DNA of 64,000 nt from Streptomyces sp. NBC_00457 (GCF_036014015.1 NZ_CP107905.1:1116001-1180000); one strand, 5' to 3'. Positions 35,062 to 44,596 are shown, numbered from the stretch's first letter. The notes: a model not told the origin generated them from the letters alone. Program-made: numbers and translations.

Positions 35062-36141
35062 ATGTCAGGCAAGCGCTCACCGGCCCGCAGACCGACGATG
35101 AAGGACATCGCGCGGCACGCCGGCGTCTCGCAGAGCGCCGTCTCCTTCGCGCTGAACGGCCGGCCCGGGGTCTCCGAGGACACCCGCGACCGGGTGCGGC
35201 AGGTCGCCGAGGAACTGGGCTGGCGGCCCAGCACGGCGGCCCGCGCGCTGTCCGGGGAGGGCGCGGCCACGGTCGGCTTCGTCCTCGCCAGGCCGGCCGA
35301 GACGCTGGGTGTGGACTCGTTCTTCCTGCAACTCGTCTCGGGCATCCAGGAGGTGCTGGCCGAGCGTCATCTCGGGCTGCTCTTCCAGGTCGTGGAGGAC
35401 ATCGAGGACGAGTGCGCGGTGTACCGGCGCTGGTGGGCCGAGCACCGCGTGGACGGTGTCCTCGTGGTCGACCCGCGCACCGACGATCCCCGGCCGGACC
35501 TGCTCGACGAGCTGGGCCTGCCGGCCGTGGTGATCGGCGGCGCCCCGGACGAACGGCACCCCGGCCTGTCCACGGTGTGGGCGGACGACGCGGGCGCGAT
35601 GGCCGCGGTCGTCGACGAGCTGTACGCGCTCGGGCACCGGCGGATCGTGCACATCGCGGGACTGCCGGGGCTCGCGCACACCGAGCGCCGGGTCCGCACG
35701 CTGCGCGCCGAGGCCGGACGGCGCGGGCTGACCGGCGTGGACTCGGTGACCACCGACTACTCCGACGCGGAGGGCGCGGCCGTGACCCGTCGCGTGCTCG
35801 CTGCCCCCGCTCCCCCGACCGCGCTCATCTACGACAACGACGTGATGGCCCTCGCCGGGGTCGCCGCCGCCACCGAGCTGGGCTTCTCGGTGCCGGCGGA
35901 CGTGTCGGTGGTGGCGTGGGAGGACTCTGCTCTGTGCCGCATGGTCAAGCCGTGGCTCTCCGCGCTGTCCCGGGACAGCGTGGAGTTCGGGCGTACGGCG
36001 GCGAGGGAGCTGACTGCGCTGGTGGACGGGGGGCCGGCGCGGACGGTTCGGGTGCCGGTGCCGCGGTTGATTGTGCGGGCCAGTACGGGGCGCTCCGCGG
36101 GTTGGGCGGGGGGCGGTCGTGTGTCGTCTGCGGCGCCGTAG
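35062..36141 (+). CDS. LacI-family transcriptional regulator of the N-glycan operon
   Basis: A 359-residue repressor. The LacI HTH with hinge helix is TMKDIARHAGVSQSAVSFAL and TRDRVRQVAEELGWRPSTAA, followed by a Peripla_BP_3 effector domain (TVGFVLARP to PRLIVRA). Helix contacts with a central-CG palindrome are typical, and candidate sites lie just upstream. The effector is probably an intermediate of glycan breakdown; the sequence does not say which. It is divergent from the six-gene operon. The stop codon abuts copy 2 of the dispersed repeat. Confidence 0.93.
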   Translation: MSGKRSPARRPTMKDIARHAGVSQSAVSFALNGRPGVSEDTRDRVRQVAEELGWRPSTAARALSGEGAATVGFVLARPAETLGVDSFFLQLVSGIQEVLAERHLGLLFQVVEDIEDECAVYRRWWAEHRVDGVLVVDPRTDDPRPDLLDELGLPAVVIGGAPDERHPGLSTVWADDAGAMAAVVDELYALGHRRIVHIAGLPGLAHTERRVRTLRAEAGRRGLTGVDSVTTDYSDAEGAAVTRRVLAAPAPPTALIYDNDVMALAGVAAATELGFSVPADVSVVAWEDSALCRMVKPWLSALSRDSVEFGRTAARELTALVDGGPARTVRVPVPRLIVRASTGRSAGWAGGGRVSSAAP

Positions 36142-36170
36142 GGGCTGGTCGCGCAGTTCCCCGCGCCCCT
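36141..36170 (+). repeat. Dispersed Streptomyces intergenic repeat, copy 2
   Basis: This 30-base block begins GGGGCTGGTCGCGCAG and ends CCGCGCCCCT. It is identical to 62068-62097 and nearly identical to 8698-8725. It starts at the last base of the LacI stop codon. The GGGGC and GCCCC ends can pair, so it may act as a terminator. Confidence 0.8.
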
Positions 36171-36218
36171 TAGCGGCGATGCCGGACCGTGGCTTAGTTC
36201 GTCAGGGACAATGGCCGT

Positions 36219-37247
36219 ATGCGGTTTAGGGGAACGGTCCGTATCGTGCTCGCTCTGGTGCTGTCTGCCGCCGTGGGCTGTACGTCCAGTGACGGCGGCG
36301 ATGACGAGCAGGCGCGCCCCAGTCCATCGGCGTCGCCCCGCACCACCACGCAGAGCCCCACGCCCTCCCCCACCCCGGTCAACCCCGTGTCCATCCCCGG
36401 CCTGATCGAGCGCGAGCACACCGGTTCCGGGTTGAAGCTCGGCACCGTGCTGGCCCGTACCGACGCCTACACCAGCTACGAGGTGACGTACGAGGCGAAC
36501 GGGCTGACGATCTCGGGGCTCATGAACATCCCCACGGGCAAGGGGCCGTTCCCGGCGCTCGTCCTCGCGCACGGCTATATCGATCCGGACATCTACACCA
36601 CCGGCCGCGGGCTGAACCGTGAGCAGGATCTTCTCGCCCGTAACGGCTATGTCGTCCTGCACACCGACTACCGGAATCACGCCAGGTCGGACAAGGATGC
36701 CGACAATGACGTGAATCTCCGGCTCGGGTACACCGAGGACGTCATCGGGGCGGCGAAGGCGCTGCGGGCGGCCGGGCGGCCGGAGATCGACGGTGACCGG
36801 ATCGGACTGCTGGGGCGGTCGATGGGTGGGGGTGTCGTTTACAACACCCTGGTGGTGGCTCCCGGGTTGTTCGACGCCGCCGTTGCCTTCGCTCCGGTCA
36901 GTGGGCACCCGGAGGAGAACATCGACCAGTTCCAGCGCCCCGAAGGGGACCCGCTCGTCGGCCAGATCGAGGCCGAGCACGGTACGCCCAAGGAGAACCC
37001 GAAGTTCTGGCGCGAGGTGTCCCCGCTCACTTACCTCGACCGGGTCACCGAGCCGCTTCTGATCCATCACGGCACCGTCGACGACACCTGCCCCATCGCC
37101 TGGACCCGGCACACCGTGGCCGCGTTCGAGAAGGCGGGCAAGGATGTCGAGTTGCGGACCTATCGCGGCGAGGGCCACACCTTCTACGGGCAGTGGCCGC
37201 GCTCGATGGAGACCACGATGAACTTCTTCGAGGAGCATCTGCGCTGA
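36219..37247 (+). CDS. Alpha/beta-hydrolase lipoprotein (prolyl-oligopeptidase/acetyl-esterase type)
   Basis: A 342-residue exported hydrolase. The signal IVLALVLSAAVGC is a lipobox with Cys near residue 21; a Ser/Thr/Pro linker follows. The catalytic triad is readable: Ser in GLLGRSMGGG, Asp in HHGTVDDTCP and His in YRGEGHTFYG. ALVLAHGYIDPD forms the oxyanion region. It is an esterase or peptidase of S9/DLH type acting at the cell surface; substrate unknown. A strong terminator follows. Confidence 0.9.
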   Translation: MRFRGTVRIVLALVLSAAVGCTSSDGGDDEQARPSPSASPRTTTQSPTPSPTPVNPVSIPGLIEREHTGSGLKLGTVLARTDAYTSYEVTYEANGLTISGLMNIPTGKGPFPALVLAHGYIDPDIYTTGRGLNREQDLLARNGYVVLHTDYRNHARSDKDADNDVNLRLGYTEDVIGAAKALRAAGRPEIDGDRIGLLGRSMGGGVVYNTLVVAPGLFDAAVAFAPVSGHPEENIDQFQRPEGDPLVGQIEAEHGTPKENPKFWREVSPLTYLDRVTEPLLIHHGTVDDTCPIAWTRHTVAAFEKAGKDVELRTYRGEGHTFYGQWPRSMETTMNFFEEHLR

Positions 37248-37249
37248 AC

Positions 37250-37285
37250 GGTGGCCACCAGGTCGCCGACGCCCTGGTGGCCACC
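37250..37285. terminator. Bidirectional terminator between hydrolase and GH29 genes
   Basis: The 13-bp perfect arms GGTGGCCACCAGG (37250-37262) and CCTGGTGGCCACC (37273-37285) close a 10-base loop. It lies between convergent stops at 37247 and 37292. Confidence 0.9.
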
Positions 37286-37291
37286 TGCTCC

Positions 37292-38836
37292 TCAGACCCG
37301 GGACCGGTACAGCCCGAACTCCGTGATCCGTACGGCACTCCGGGCGCCGGTCACCCGCAGCCGCCACCGGCGGGCCCGCACCGGAGCCGCCAGCAGGAGG
37401 ATCCGGCTCGCGCCGACCGTCCCCGCCCCGGTCACCTCCGTCCAGGCGCCGTCCACGTGGGCCTCGACGACGAAGCTCTCCACCTGCTGACCGTGCCGGA
37501 TGTCCTCGGCCAGCCGGACACGGTCCACCTCCCGCTCCTTTCCGAGGTCGAGTGTGACCCGCCCGGGTGAGGCCGTGACACGGGCTCCCCGCGCCAGGTC
37601 CTCGGGCAGCTCCCGGTCGACGCGCTCGCGGAACTCCCGCAGCCGGACCACGTCGGCGGCGGGCAGCAACCCGTCGGTGTCCGGCGGGATGTTGAGCAGC
37701 AGAACCGAGTTGCGCCCGACGGACCGGAAGTAGATGTCCGTCAACTGCGCCACGCTCTTGGGTTGTTGGTCGGCATGGTAGAACCAGCCGTCCCGGATGG
37801 ACACATCGCACTCGGCCGGCCACCACTGGAGGTAGTCCGCCACCGGCTGCGCCGCCACGAGGGCGTCACGGCTGCCCATGTCCGGGGCGTCGTAGGCGAG
37901 GGCGTAGTCGGTCCGGCCGTAGTCCTTCTCCTGGACCGGTACGACGCTCCACTCGTCCTCGCGGGCCAGCCCGCCTTCGTTGCCGACCCACCGCACGTCC
38001 GGGCCGGAGACCGCGATCACCGCGTCCGGGGCGAGTGACCGCACCAGGGTGTACCAGCTGTCCCAGTCGTACTTCTCGACCTTGTCCGGCGGGATGCGCC
38101 CTTGGGCTCCGTCGAACCAGACCTCGTCGATCGGGCCGTACTCGGTGAGCACTTCGTAGAGGTGGTTGAGCATGTGGGCGCCGTAGTCGGTGGCCGGGAG
38201 GCTGTACGACTCCCGTGGTGTGCGGTCGTCGCCCGCGACGAGCGTGGGGATGGTGTGCGTGGTGCGGGCGCTGCCGTTGGCGTAGACGCCGTGGAGGTAC
38301 TGGTTCTCGTCGGCGGGCGAGATGTAGACGCCGACCTTGAGGCCGTGGCGGCGCATGGCGTCGGCGAAGGAGCGCAGTACGTCGCCGTGTCCGTTCTGCC
38401 AGCTGCTGGAGGCCACGGTGTGGTCGGTGTAGCGGGAGGGGTGGAGCACAAAGCCGTCGTGGTGCTTGACGGTGAGGATGGCGAGCTGGAAGCCGCCGTC
38501 GCGCAGGGCTCTGGCCCATTGGTCGGTGTCGAGGCCGGCCGGCTGGAAGACGTCGGGGTCCTCGTCGCCGGTGCCCCATTCCAGACCGGTGAAAGTGTTC
38601 ACGCCGAAGTGCAGGAACGCGGTCCGTTCCAGCCGCTGCCAGGCGATCTGCCGTGCGGTGGGCCGGACTTGGGACGCCTTGCGGACGAGGTCGGCCTCGG
38701 TGTCGTCCGGGGAGACGGGGATGCGGTAGCGGGGATCTTCGGCCTCGGCGGGTGCGGCCGCCGCGGGGATTCCGGTCGCGGCGAGCGCGGTGACGGCGGT
38801 CGCTCCGGTGACGAAGAGGCGTCTGGAGACAGTCAT
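37292..38836 (-). CDS. GH29 alpha-L-fucosidase, Tat-exported
   Basis: A 514-residue secreted fucosidase. The Tat signal is SRRLFVTGATAVTALAATG. The GH29 barrel runs from about 60 to 390: WQRLERTAFLHFGVNTFTGL, the pair KHHDGFVL, and the nucleophile D242 in IDEVWFDGAQ. A beta-sandwich module of about 110 residues follows (VTLDLGKEREVDRVRLAEDI) that resembles F5/8-type carbohydrate-binding domains. The fold variant resembles the GH29-B group, which prefers alpha-1,3/1,4-branched fucose, by general look only. It is last in a three-gene operon. Confidence 0.9.
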   Translation of the reverse strand: MTVSRRLFVTGATAVTALAATGIPAAAAPAEAEDPRYRIPVSPDDTEADLVRKASQVRPTARQIAWQRLERTAFLHFGVNTFTGLEWGTGDEDPDVFQPAGLDTDQWARALRDGGFQLAILTVKHHDGFVLHPSRYTDHTVASSSWQNGHGDVLRSFADAMRRHGLKVGVYISPADENQYLHGVYANGSARTTHTIPTLVAGDDRTPRESYSLPATDYGAHMLNHLYEVLTEYGPIDEVWFDGAQGRIPPDKVEKYDWDSWYTLVRSLAPDAVIAVSGPDVRWVGNEGGLAREDEWSVVPVQEKDYGRTDYALAYDAPDMGSRDALVAAQPVADYLQWWPAECDVSIRDGWFYHADQQPKSVAQLTDIYFRSVGRNSVLLLNIPPDTDGLLPAADVVRLREFRERVDRELPEDLARGARVTASPGRVTLDLGKEREVDRVRLAEDIRHGQQVESFVVEAHVDGAWTEVTGAGTVGASRILLLAAPVRARRWRLRVTGARSAVRITEFGLYRSRV

Positions 38837-38848
38837 CGGTGAGACTCC

Positions 38849-40684
38849 TCAGCTCAAGTGCCAGACGGCGGAGGGAAGTCGGTCGGGCGGGTACTGCGCG
38901 AGCCGGCCGTCGTCCGGGCTCAGGGTCATCCGCGTGATGGCGTTGACGAGCCGGTATCCGCCGACGGCGGGCTCCAACTGCCAGCGCTGCAAGGTGTTCG
39001 CGGCGTCGCAGACCTGCGCGGTCGCTTCGGCGCCCGGCTGGAGCGGCACGTTGAGCGTCAGCTTGCCGCCGCGCACCTCCAGGCAGCCGTCCGCGGTCCG
39101 CAGGGTCAGATAGCCGTCGGCCGTGCGCTTCGCCTGAGCAGTGAACGACAGCCCGTCCGTCCGGAAGGTGTACGTCCCGTCTGCCACCGGCGTCCGGGTC
39201 AGGTCCCGCCACCCGGGCGCGTGCCCCACGGCCGATCCGCGCGCGGTGAACTCGGCGTAGGTGGCGTCGGGGTGCGGATCGCCCCAGGTGGCCTGGGCGA
39301 CATGGCTCAGCGCGGGCCACAGCCGCTCGGCGACCTCGTTCTCCGTCTCCCCGCGGCCGTTGTCGGGCCAGAGACTGATCTTCGCGCCGGTGATGCCGTC
39401 GGCCGAGGCGAGCTTCTCGCCCTCGAAGCTGCGCGGATCCCAGCTCTGCTCGTACAAGCCCCGGGTGTCGGAGTGGAAGCCACCGCGGACGAGGTACAGG
39501 GCATAGGCGGCATTCATCAACGGGTAGCCCTGGTCGATCAGTTGGCTCGGCTTCACGGCCACGTTCAGCCAGTGCTCGACCGTGGTGCCCGCCGCCACGG
39601 GCACGGTGTTGGCGCCGGTGAGCCCGTCGTTCCAGATGCGCAGCTTCTTGCCCTTGGCCGCCGCGTGGGCGTGGACACGGTTGACGAAGTCGACGAACGC
39701 GTCCTGGGGTGTGGCATCGGGGCCGTACTTCTCCCGCGCGTACTGAAGGACGTGCGGGTACTTGGCGAAGTCGGAGCCGAGCATGTACTCGTCGGCGCCC
39801 ATGTGCCAGGACGTGGACGGGAAGACCTGCGCGTACTCGTCCATCAGGCTCGTGTAGTAGGCGAAGGCCTCCGGCCGGGTGATGTCGAGGCGCGAGGGCT
39901 GCTTGTTGCCGTCGGTGTCGGTGAGCTGCAGGTCGGGGCGGTTCTCTATCCACGGGTCCATGTGGCCCGGGGAGTTGATCTCGGGGATGATCTCGACGTG
40001 GTACTTGGCGCCGAGGGCGACGAGGCGGCGTATCTCGTCCTTGGTGTAGTAGCCCCAGGTGTTGGCCTCGGGGTGGGCGTCGCTCTTCACCTTCAGTTCG
40101 AGGAGCAGCTGGTTGAGCTTGTGGTACGCCATCTCGCGGACGAGGTTCTCCAGCCAGGGCATCGAGATGTGGATGTAGCAGGCGCACACGCCGACCCCCC
40201 GCTCCCGGTAGCGCGGCACGTCGACCGTGCGTCCGGCGGGGATCCTGTCGCCCTGCGCGAGAAGTTGCAGGACGGTCCGGGTGCCGTAGAAGGCGCCGGT
40301 CTCGGTCGCGCCGGTCACCGACAGCCGCTTGCCGGCGTGGAGTTCGTAGCCCTCCTTGCCGAGCGAGGTCCTCCCGGGCTGTACGTCGATCACGACGTCA
40401 CCGGCGCGCGCCCCGCCCCGTACGACAGGAACGGTGCCGTGTCCCGCGGCCCGCAGATCGTCGGCGAGGGTCTGGGCGACCCGGCGCTCGGCCCCGGAGC
40501 CGGCGACCAGACGAGTCCCGTTCCCGTAGGCATAACTGCCCGCCTCGGCCGTCCAGTTGGCGAGCGCGGGCACGGTGACCGGCGGCGCTTGCTCCTTCGG
40601 TGCCGCCTGCGCCGGTACCCCGAAGAGCATCAGCAACGCGACAAGCCCGATCAGTGCGAACCGTCTCTTCCCGCGCTCAGCCAT
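38849..40684 (-). CDS. GH20 beta-N-acetylhexosaminidase, secreted
   Basis: A 611-residue secreted enzyme (signal ALIGLVALLMLFGVPAQA). A GH20b N-terminal domain (about 35-155) precedes the GH20 barrel. The catalytic D298-E299 pair lies in SWHMGADEY, and the substrate-binding IIPEINSPGHM comes earlier. The last 120 residues form a ricin-like beta-trefoil or Ig-like module (LEVRGGKLTLNV, QRWQLEPAVGGYRLVN). The enzyme would remove terminal GlcNAc or GalNAc from glycans; some relatives are lacto-N-biosidases. Its ATG overlaps the GH29 stop by 8 bases. Confidence 0.92.
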   Translation of the reverse strand: MAERGKRRFALIGLVALLMLFGVPAQAAPKEQAPPVTVPALANWTAEAGSYAYGNGTRLVAGSGAERRVAQTLADDLRAAGHGTVPVVRGGARAGDVVIDVQPGRTSLGKEGYELHAGKRLSVTGATETGAFYGTRTVLQLLAQGDRIPAGRTVDVPRYRERGVGVCACYIHISMPWLENLVREMAYHKLNQLLLELKVKSDAHPEANTWGYYTKDEIRRLVALGAKYHVEIIPEINSPGHMDPWIENRPDLQLTDTDGNKQPSRLDITRPEAFAYYTSLMDEYAQVFPSTSWHMGADEYMLGSDFAKYPHVLQYAREKYGPDATPQDAFVDFVNRVHAHAAAKGKKLRIWNDGLTGANTVPVAAGTTVEHWLNVAVKPSQLIDQGYPLMNAAYALYLVRGGFHSDTRGLYEQSWDPRSFEGEKLASADGITGAKISLWPDNGRGETENEVAERLWPALSHVAQATWGDPHPDATYAEFTARGSAVGHAPGWRDLTRTPVADGTYTFRTDGLSFTAQAKRTADGYLTLRTADGCLEVRGGKLTLNVPLQPGAEATAQVCDAANTLQRWQLEPAVGGYRLVNAITRMTLSPDDGRLAQYPPDRLPSAVWHLS

Positions 40685-42998
40685 GCCACTCCACCTTGAA
40701 CACCCACGCGTGACGACCCGCTTTCCGGGCCGCCTCCGGTACGTCGATCACCAGTGCTCCGTTCCGTACGGTCCAGGTCAGAGGCCGGTCGTGGCCGAGC
40801 ATCGTCACCTTGTCGCCGGCCCGGACCGGGACCGGCGCCTCGACGGTGAGCTGGGCGGCCGGCCGGGCCAGGGAGTGGATGTAGAAGGCCTCGTTCGGGC
40901 GGACCGTGAACCTGAGGTCCTCGCCGAGCTGCGCCATCCGCGACCAGTACGTGGTGTCGTAGATCGCCTCCCCGTTCGTGCGCAGCCAACGGCCCGTCTC
41001 GCGCAGCCGCGTCTGCATGATCTCCGGGATGGTGCCGTCGGCGCGCGGGCCGATGTCGAGGAGGAAGTTGCCGTTCTTCGAGACGATGTCGACGAGGCTG
41101 TGCACGACCTCCTCGGCCGTCATATAGGCGTCGTCGGGGGTCGCCTTGTTGTAGCCGTAGCTGAACGGGTCGAGTCCGCGGCTGGCCTCCCACTTGGCGA
41201 CGACCGTGTTCTCGTACGTCGTGTACTCGGGGGTCGTGAAGTCGTGGAAGCCGATGCCCGAGCGGTTGTTGACGGTGACCTCGACCGGACGCGCACGGTT
41301 CTTGGCGTGGTTGAAGTACTCGGCGAGCACATGGACGCTGTCGTTGACGCCGCCGATGTCGCACCACAGCACCGACGGGTCGTAGCCGTGGATCAGCTCC
41401 AGCATCTGCGGCGCCTGGTAGTCCTTCACGTAGTCCTTGCCGGCCGTGTGGCCGGTGTACGGCACCGGTTCGAGGGTGTACGGATTACGCGGGGCGTGGC
41501 CCATCCAGGGGTTGTCCGGGTTGAACCACTCCGGCATCGAGAAGTACAGGCCCCGGTGGAGTTCGGGCGTGTAGCGGCGGGACGCCTCGAACAGCTCCTT
41601 GATCAGGTCCCTTCGGGGGCCCATCTTCACCGAGCTGCGGTCGGAGACCTTGGTGTCCCACAGCGCGAAGCCCTCATGGTGCTTCGAGGTGAGGACGTGG
41701 TACTGGGCGCCCGCGTCCCGGAACAGCTCCACCCAGGCGCGCGGGTCGAACCTCTCCGCCGTGAACATCGGGATGAAGTCGTCGTACGCGAAGTCCTCGC
41801 CGTAGGTCTCGCGGTGGTAGGCGTGCACGGCGTTCGCCGGGTCCTGCAGGTGGTTCCAGTACCACTCGGCGTACTGCTTGCCGACGGGCGACCAGGCGGG
41901 CACCGAGTAGACGCCCCAGTGGATGAAGATGCCGAACTTGGCGGAGTGGAACCAGTACGGCGCCTGATGTCCGGAGAGGGAGGCTTCGGTGGGCTGGTAG
42001 TCGGCCACGCCGAGGTTCAACTTGCTTGGTTTGGCTGTGACTTGCGTTCCTCGCCCGCTCACGGTCACCGAGCCGTCCCGGACGGTGCCGGGTGCCGTGC
42101 CCGCGCGGTTGCGGATGCCGATGCGGACCCGGGCCTGCTCGCCGGGGTCGAGACGGCGGATCCGGGCGGGCTCTACGGTGCGGGCGCCGGGTACGTCGAC
42201 GCGTACCGACACGGCGTCTGCAGCGAGTAGGGCGACGGTGCCCGCGTTGACGATCGTGGCCTCGACGCTCTGTGCGCCGGTGGACTCCAGGAGTGAGTTC
42301 GTGGAACGGGCGGCCAGGAGGGCCAACGCCCGGCCCTGGGCGACGGGTTGGAGGGAGAGCGCGAAGACATGCAGGGACGCCTTGTTCGCCTCCGCCGGGT
42401 TGGTCACGGGCAGGGTGACGGCGACCGCCTCCCGCTGCGGGTCGAGCCACACCTCCGACGTGCCGATCCCGACGCTGTGCTCGTCCTTCGTCCCGTCCGG
42501 GCCATAGCGGTATGGCGCCGACAGTGAGCCGCCCGCCGCGTACCAGTCGGCGCCGCCGAGCCCTGCCGTCGTGGTCGTGCCGTCGGCGTAGTGGACGGTG
42601 GCCTTGCCGGAGGCGTTGCCGTAGCTGCCGGCGGTGAGGAAGAAGGCCGAAAGGTAACGACCCTTGGGCAGTTCGACGCGCTGGCCGAGCGCGACAACGT
42701 TGTTCGCGGCGTCCGCGGACGGGAAGAGGAAGGGAATGCCGTCGACCTCGACCCGGCCGGAGGGGAATTCCTCGCCCGGGAAGGTGTAGCCCGAGCCGTC
42801 GAAGTCACCGCCGCGGGCGGAGGAGGTGTCGATGCCGTCGTTGTCGTACAGCCCGTCCAGCGGGACGGGGACCGGGTCGGGGACGGGAACCCACTGACCG
42901 GCGGCGTGCGCCTCGGCGGTCACGGTGAGCGGAAGGGCTGCGGAGGCGGCGACGCCCGCCGCGACACCCAGGACCAGACGTCTTGGATACGTACTCAT
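40677..42998 (-). CDS. GH29 alpha-L-fucosidase with large N-terminal beta region
   Basis: A 773-residue secreted protein. ATG 42998 behind GGAG gives a Tat-like signal (PRRLVLGVAAGVAASAALPL). The N-terminal 330 residues are beta-rich repeats, likely glycan-binding or spacer domains. The GH29 barrel follows: PYWFHSAKFGIFIHWGVYSV, SKHHEGFALWDT, then VLWCDIGG with the nucleophile Asp, and SKNGNFLLDIGPRADGTIPE. This fits the GH29-A group. It probably releases alpha-1,2 or core alpha-1,6 fucose; linkage is not readable. It is the first gene of the operon, with an 18-bp palindrome just upstream. Confidence 0.92.
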   Translation of the reverse strand: MSTYPRRLVLGVAAGVAASAALPLTVTAEAHAAGQWVPVPDPVPVPLDGLYDNDGIDTSSARGGDFDGSGYTFPGEEFPSGRVEVDGIPFLFPSADAANNVVALGQRVELPKGRYLSAFFLTAGSYGNASGKATVHYADGTTTTAGLGGADWYAAGGSLSAPYRYGPDGTKDEHSVGIGTSEVWLDPQREAVAVTLPVTNPAEANKASLHVFALSLQPVAQGRALALLAARSTNSLLESTGAQSVEATIVNAGTVALLAADAVSVRVDVPGARTVEPARIRRLDPGEQARVRIGIRNRAGTAPGTVRDGSVTVSGRGTQVTAKPSKLNLGVADYQPTEASLSGHQAPYWFHSAKFGIFIHWGVYSVPAWSPVGKQYAEWYWNHLQDPANAVHAYHRETYGEDFAYDDFIPMFTAERFDPRAWVELFRDAGAQYHVLTSKHHEGFALWDTKVSDRSSVKMGPRRDLIKELFEASRRYTPELHRGLYFSMPEWFNPDNPWMGHAPRNPYTLEPVPYTGHTAGKDYVKDYQAPQMLELIHGYDPSVLWCDIGGVNDSVHVLAEYFNHAKNRARPVEVTVNNRSGIGFHDFTTPEYTTYENTVVAKWEASRGLDPFSYGYNKATPDDAYMTAEEVVHSLVDIVSKNGNFLLDIGPRADGTIPEIMQTRLRETGRWLRTNGEAIYDTTYWSRMAQLGEDLRFTVRPNEAFYIHSLARPAAQLTVEAPVPVRAGDKVTMLGHDRPLTWTVRNGALVIDVPEAARKAGRHAWVFKVEWHG

Positions 42999-43011
42999 GA
43001 GCGGCTCCAAT

Positions 43012-43029
43012 TCATCGGATGTCCGATGA
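43012..43029. promoter_or_regulatory. 18-bp perfect palindrome upstream of the fucosidase-hexosaminidase operon
   Basis: TCATCGGATGTCCGATGA is an 8-2-8 perfect inverted repeat, 13 bases before the ATG at 42998 and adjoining the ribosome site. Blocking this position would stop initiation or early elongation. It matches neither the FadR-type nor the LacI-type operators in this window, so a third regulator encoded elsewhere is implied. Confidence 0.8.
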
Positions 43030-43252
43030 TTGAGCGGGCCTCTGAGCCTGTCAATGGGGCGGAACGGCAGGAGAGTTGAGCGATTGATCGGAGGACCTGC
43101 TGTTCAGCGGGCGGCTCTTGGGCACACCCGCGCGAAAAGTCCAAGAACCGCCGCCCGAATGTCCAAGCCCCGCTCCCTCTCGACGTGCCGCCCGGTCCCG
43201 GGCACAGTTCTCCCTACATACTCGCCGGTAGACGCACTGTGAAGGAGCGCAC

Positions 43253-44596
43253 GTGACCAACTGGACCGGCCGGACCGCCGTCGAGATCGCCGCCGCCGTA
43301 CGGGAGAAGCGGGCCACACCCCGGGAGGTGGTGGCCGAGCACCTGGCCCGGATCGAGCGGCTCGACGGCCGCGTCGGGGCGTTCCGTGTGGTCCGCGCTC
43401 AGGCGGCGCTCGCCGAGGCCGACGAGGTGGCGGCGCGCGGGGATCTGGCCGAACTGCCGCTCGCCGGTGTGCCGGTGGCCGTGAAGGACAACCTCGCCGT
43501 ACGGGGCGAGTCGAACCGCATCGGCTCGGCCGCGACCCCCGACACCCCCGCCGACCACGACCATGTCACCGTGGCCCGGCTGCGCGCGGCGGGCGCGGTG
43601 GTGGTGGGTCTGACGAACGTGCCGGAGCTGTGCGTCTTCGGCACCAGCGAGGGCGTCCACGGCACGGCCCGCAACCCGTGGGACACCTCCCGCTCGGCGG
43701 GCGGCTCCTCCGGCGGCAGCGCGGCGGCGGTCGCCGCGGGGCTGGTGCCGATCGCCCTCGGCAACGACGGCATGGGCTCACTGCGCATCCCCGCGGCCAA
43801 CTGCGGCCTGGTCACCATCAAGCCGGGCCACGGCGTCGTGCCCGCGGGGATCGGCGAGGGCGACTGGTTCGGCATGTCCGAGAACGGCCCGCTGGCGACG
43901 ACCGTCGAGGACGCCCGCCTGATGCTGTCGGTCCTCGCCGACACCGATGCCGTACGACCGCACGAGCCGGCCTCGCGCAAGGTCGCCGTGTCCCTGCGCA
44001 GCCCGCTCGCCGGCGTCACCATCAGCAAACCGTATGCGGAGGCGACCCGGGAGGCGGCCGGGGTGCTGGCCAAGGCGGGTCATCAGATCCGGCGTGCCGA
44101 TCCGCCGTATCCGCTGTCGCTGAGCTTCACCTCGCTCGCGCACTGGACGGCGGGCACGGCGGTGGACGCCAGGGACTACGACCCGCGTCTGCTGACCCGG
44201 CGCACCCGGGTCCATGCCGCCGTGGGGCGGCGCTTCGTGGGCCGTGTCACCTCCGGCGACAGCAGGGAGCAGTTGCGCAGGAAGCTGGAGCCGTTCTTCG
44301 CCGAGCACGACGTGGTCCTCACTCCGGCGCTGGCCCGCCGCTCCCCCAAGGCCGTGGCCTGGCACGAGCGGGGCTGGCTGCGCAATGTGCTCGCCGACAC
44401 CAACTACTCGCCGCTCACTCCCCCGTGGAACCTGACCGGCTGGCCCGCCCTGTCCGTCCCGTTCGGCTCCCTGCCCTCGGGCGCCCCCTGCGCCGTACAA
44501 CTCGCGGGACGGCCGGGGTCGGAGGCGGTGCTGCTGGAACTGGCGGAGCAGGTGGAGAAGCTGCGTCCGTGGCAGCGGACGGCACCGCTCGACTAG
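43253..44596 (+). CDS. Amidase-signature family hydrolase
   Basis: A 447-residue serine amidase. The Ser-cisSer-Lys triad is present: Lys in GVPVAVKDNLAV, and the serines in the Gly/Ser-rich SAGGSSGGSAAAVAAG and DGMGSLRIPAANCG. The start GTG follows AAGGAG. The enzyme cleaves an amide bond; family members serve many substrates, and there is no gatB-like context that would make it a tRNA amidotransferase subunit. Residue spacing is normal. It lies alone after the glycosidase operon, transcribed in the opposite direction. Confidence 0.9.
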   Translation: MTNWTGRTAVEIAAAVREKRATPREVVAEHLARIERLDGRVGAFRVVRAQAALAEADEVAARGDLAELPLAGVPVAVKDNLAVRGESNRIGSAATPDTPADHDHVTVARLRAAGAVVVGLTNVPELCVFGTSEGVHGTARNPWDTSRSAGGSSGGSAAAVAAGLVPIALGNDGMGSLRIPAANCGLVTIKPGHGVVPAGIGEGDWFGMSENGPLATTVEDARLMLSVLADTDAVRPHEPASRKVAVSLRSPLAGVTISKPYAEATREAAGVLAKAGHQIRRADPPYPLSLSFTSLAHWTAGTAVDARDYDPRLLTRRTRVHAAVGRRFVGRVTSGDSREQLRRKLEPFFAEHDVVLTPALARRSPKAVAWHERGWLRNVLADTNYSPLTPPWNLTGWPALSVPFGSLPSGAPCAVQLAGRPGSEAVLLELAEQVEKLRPWQRTAPLD

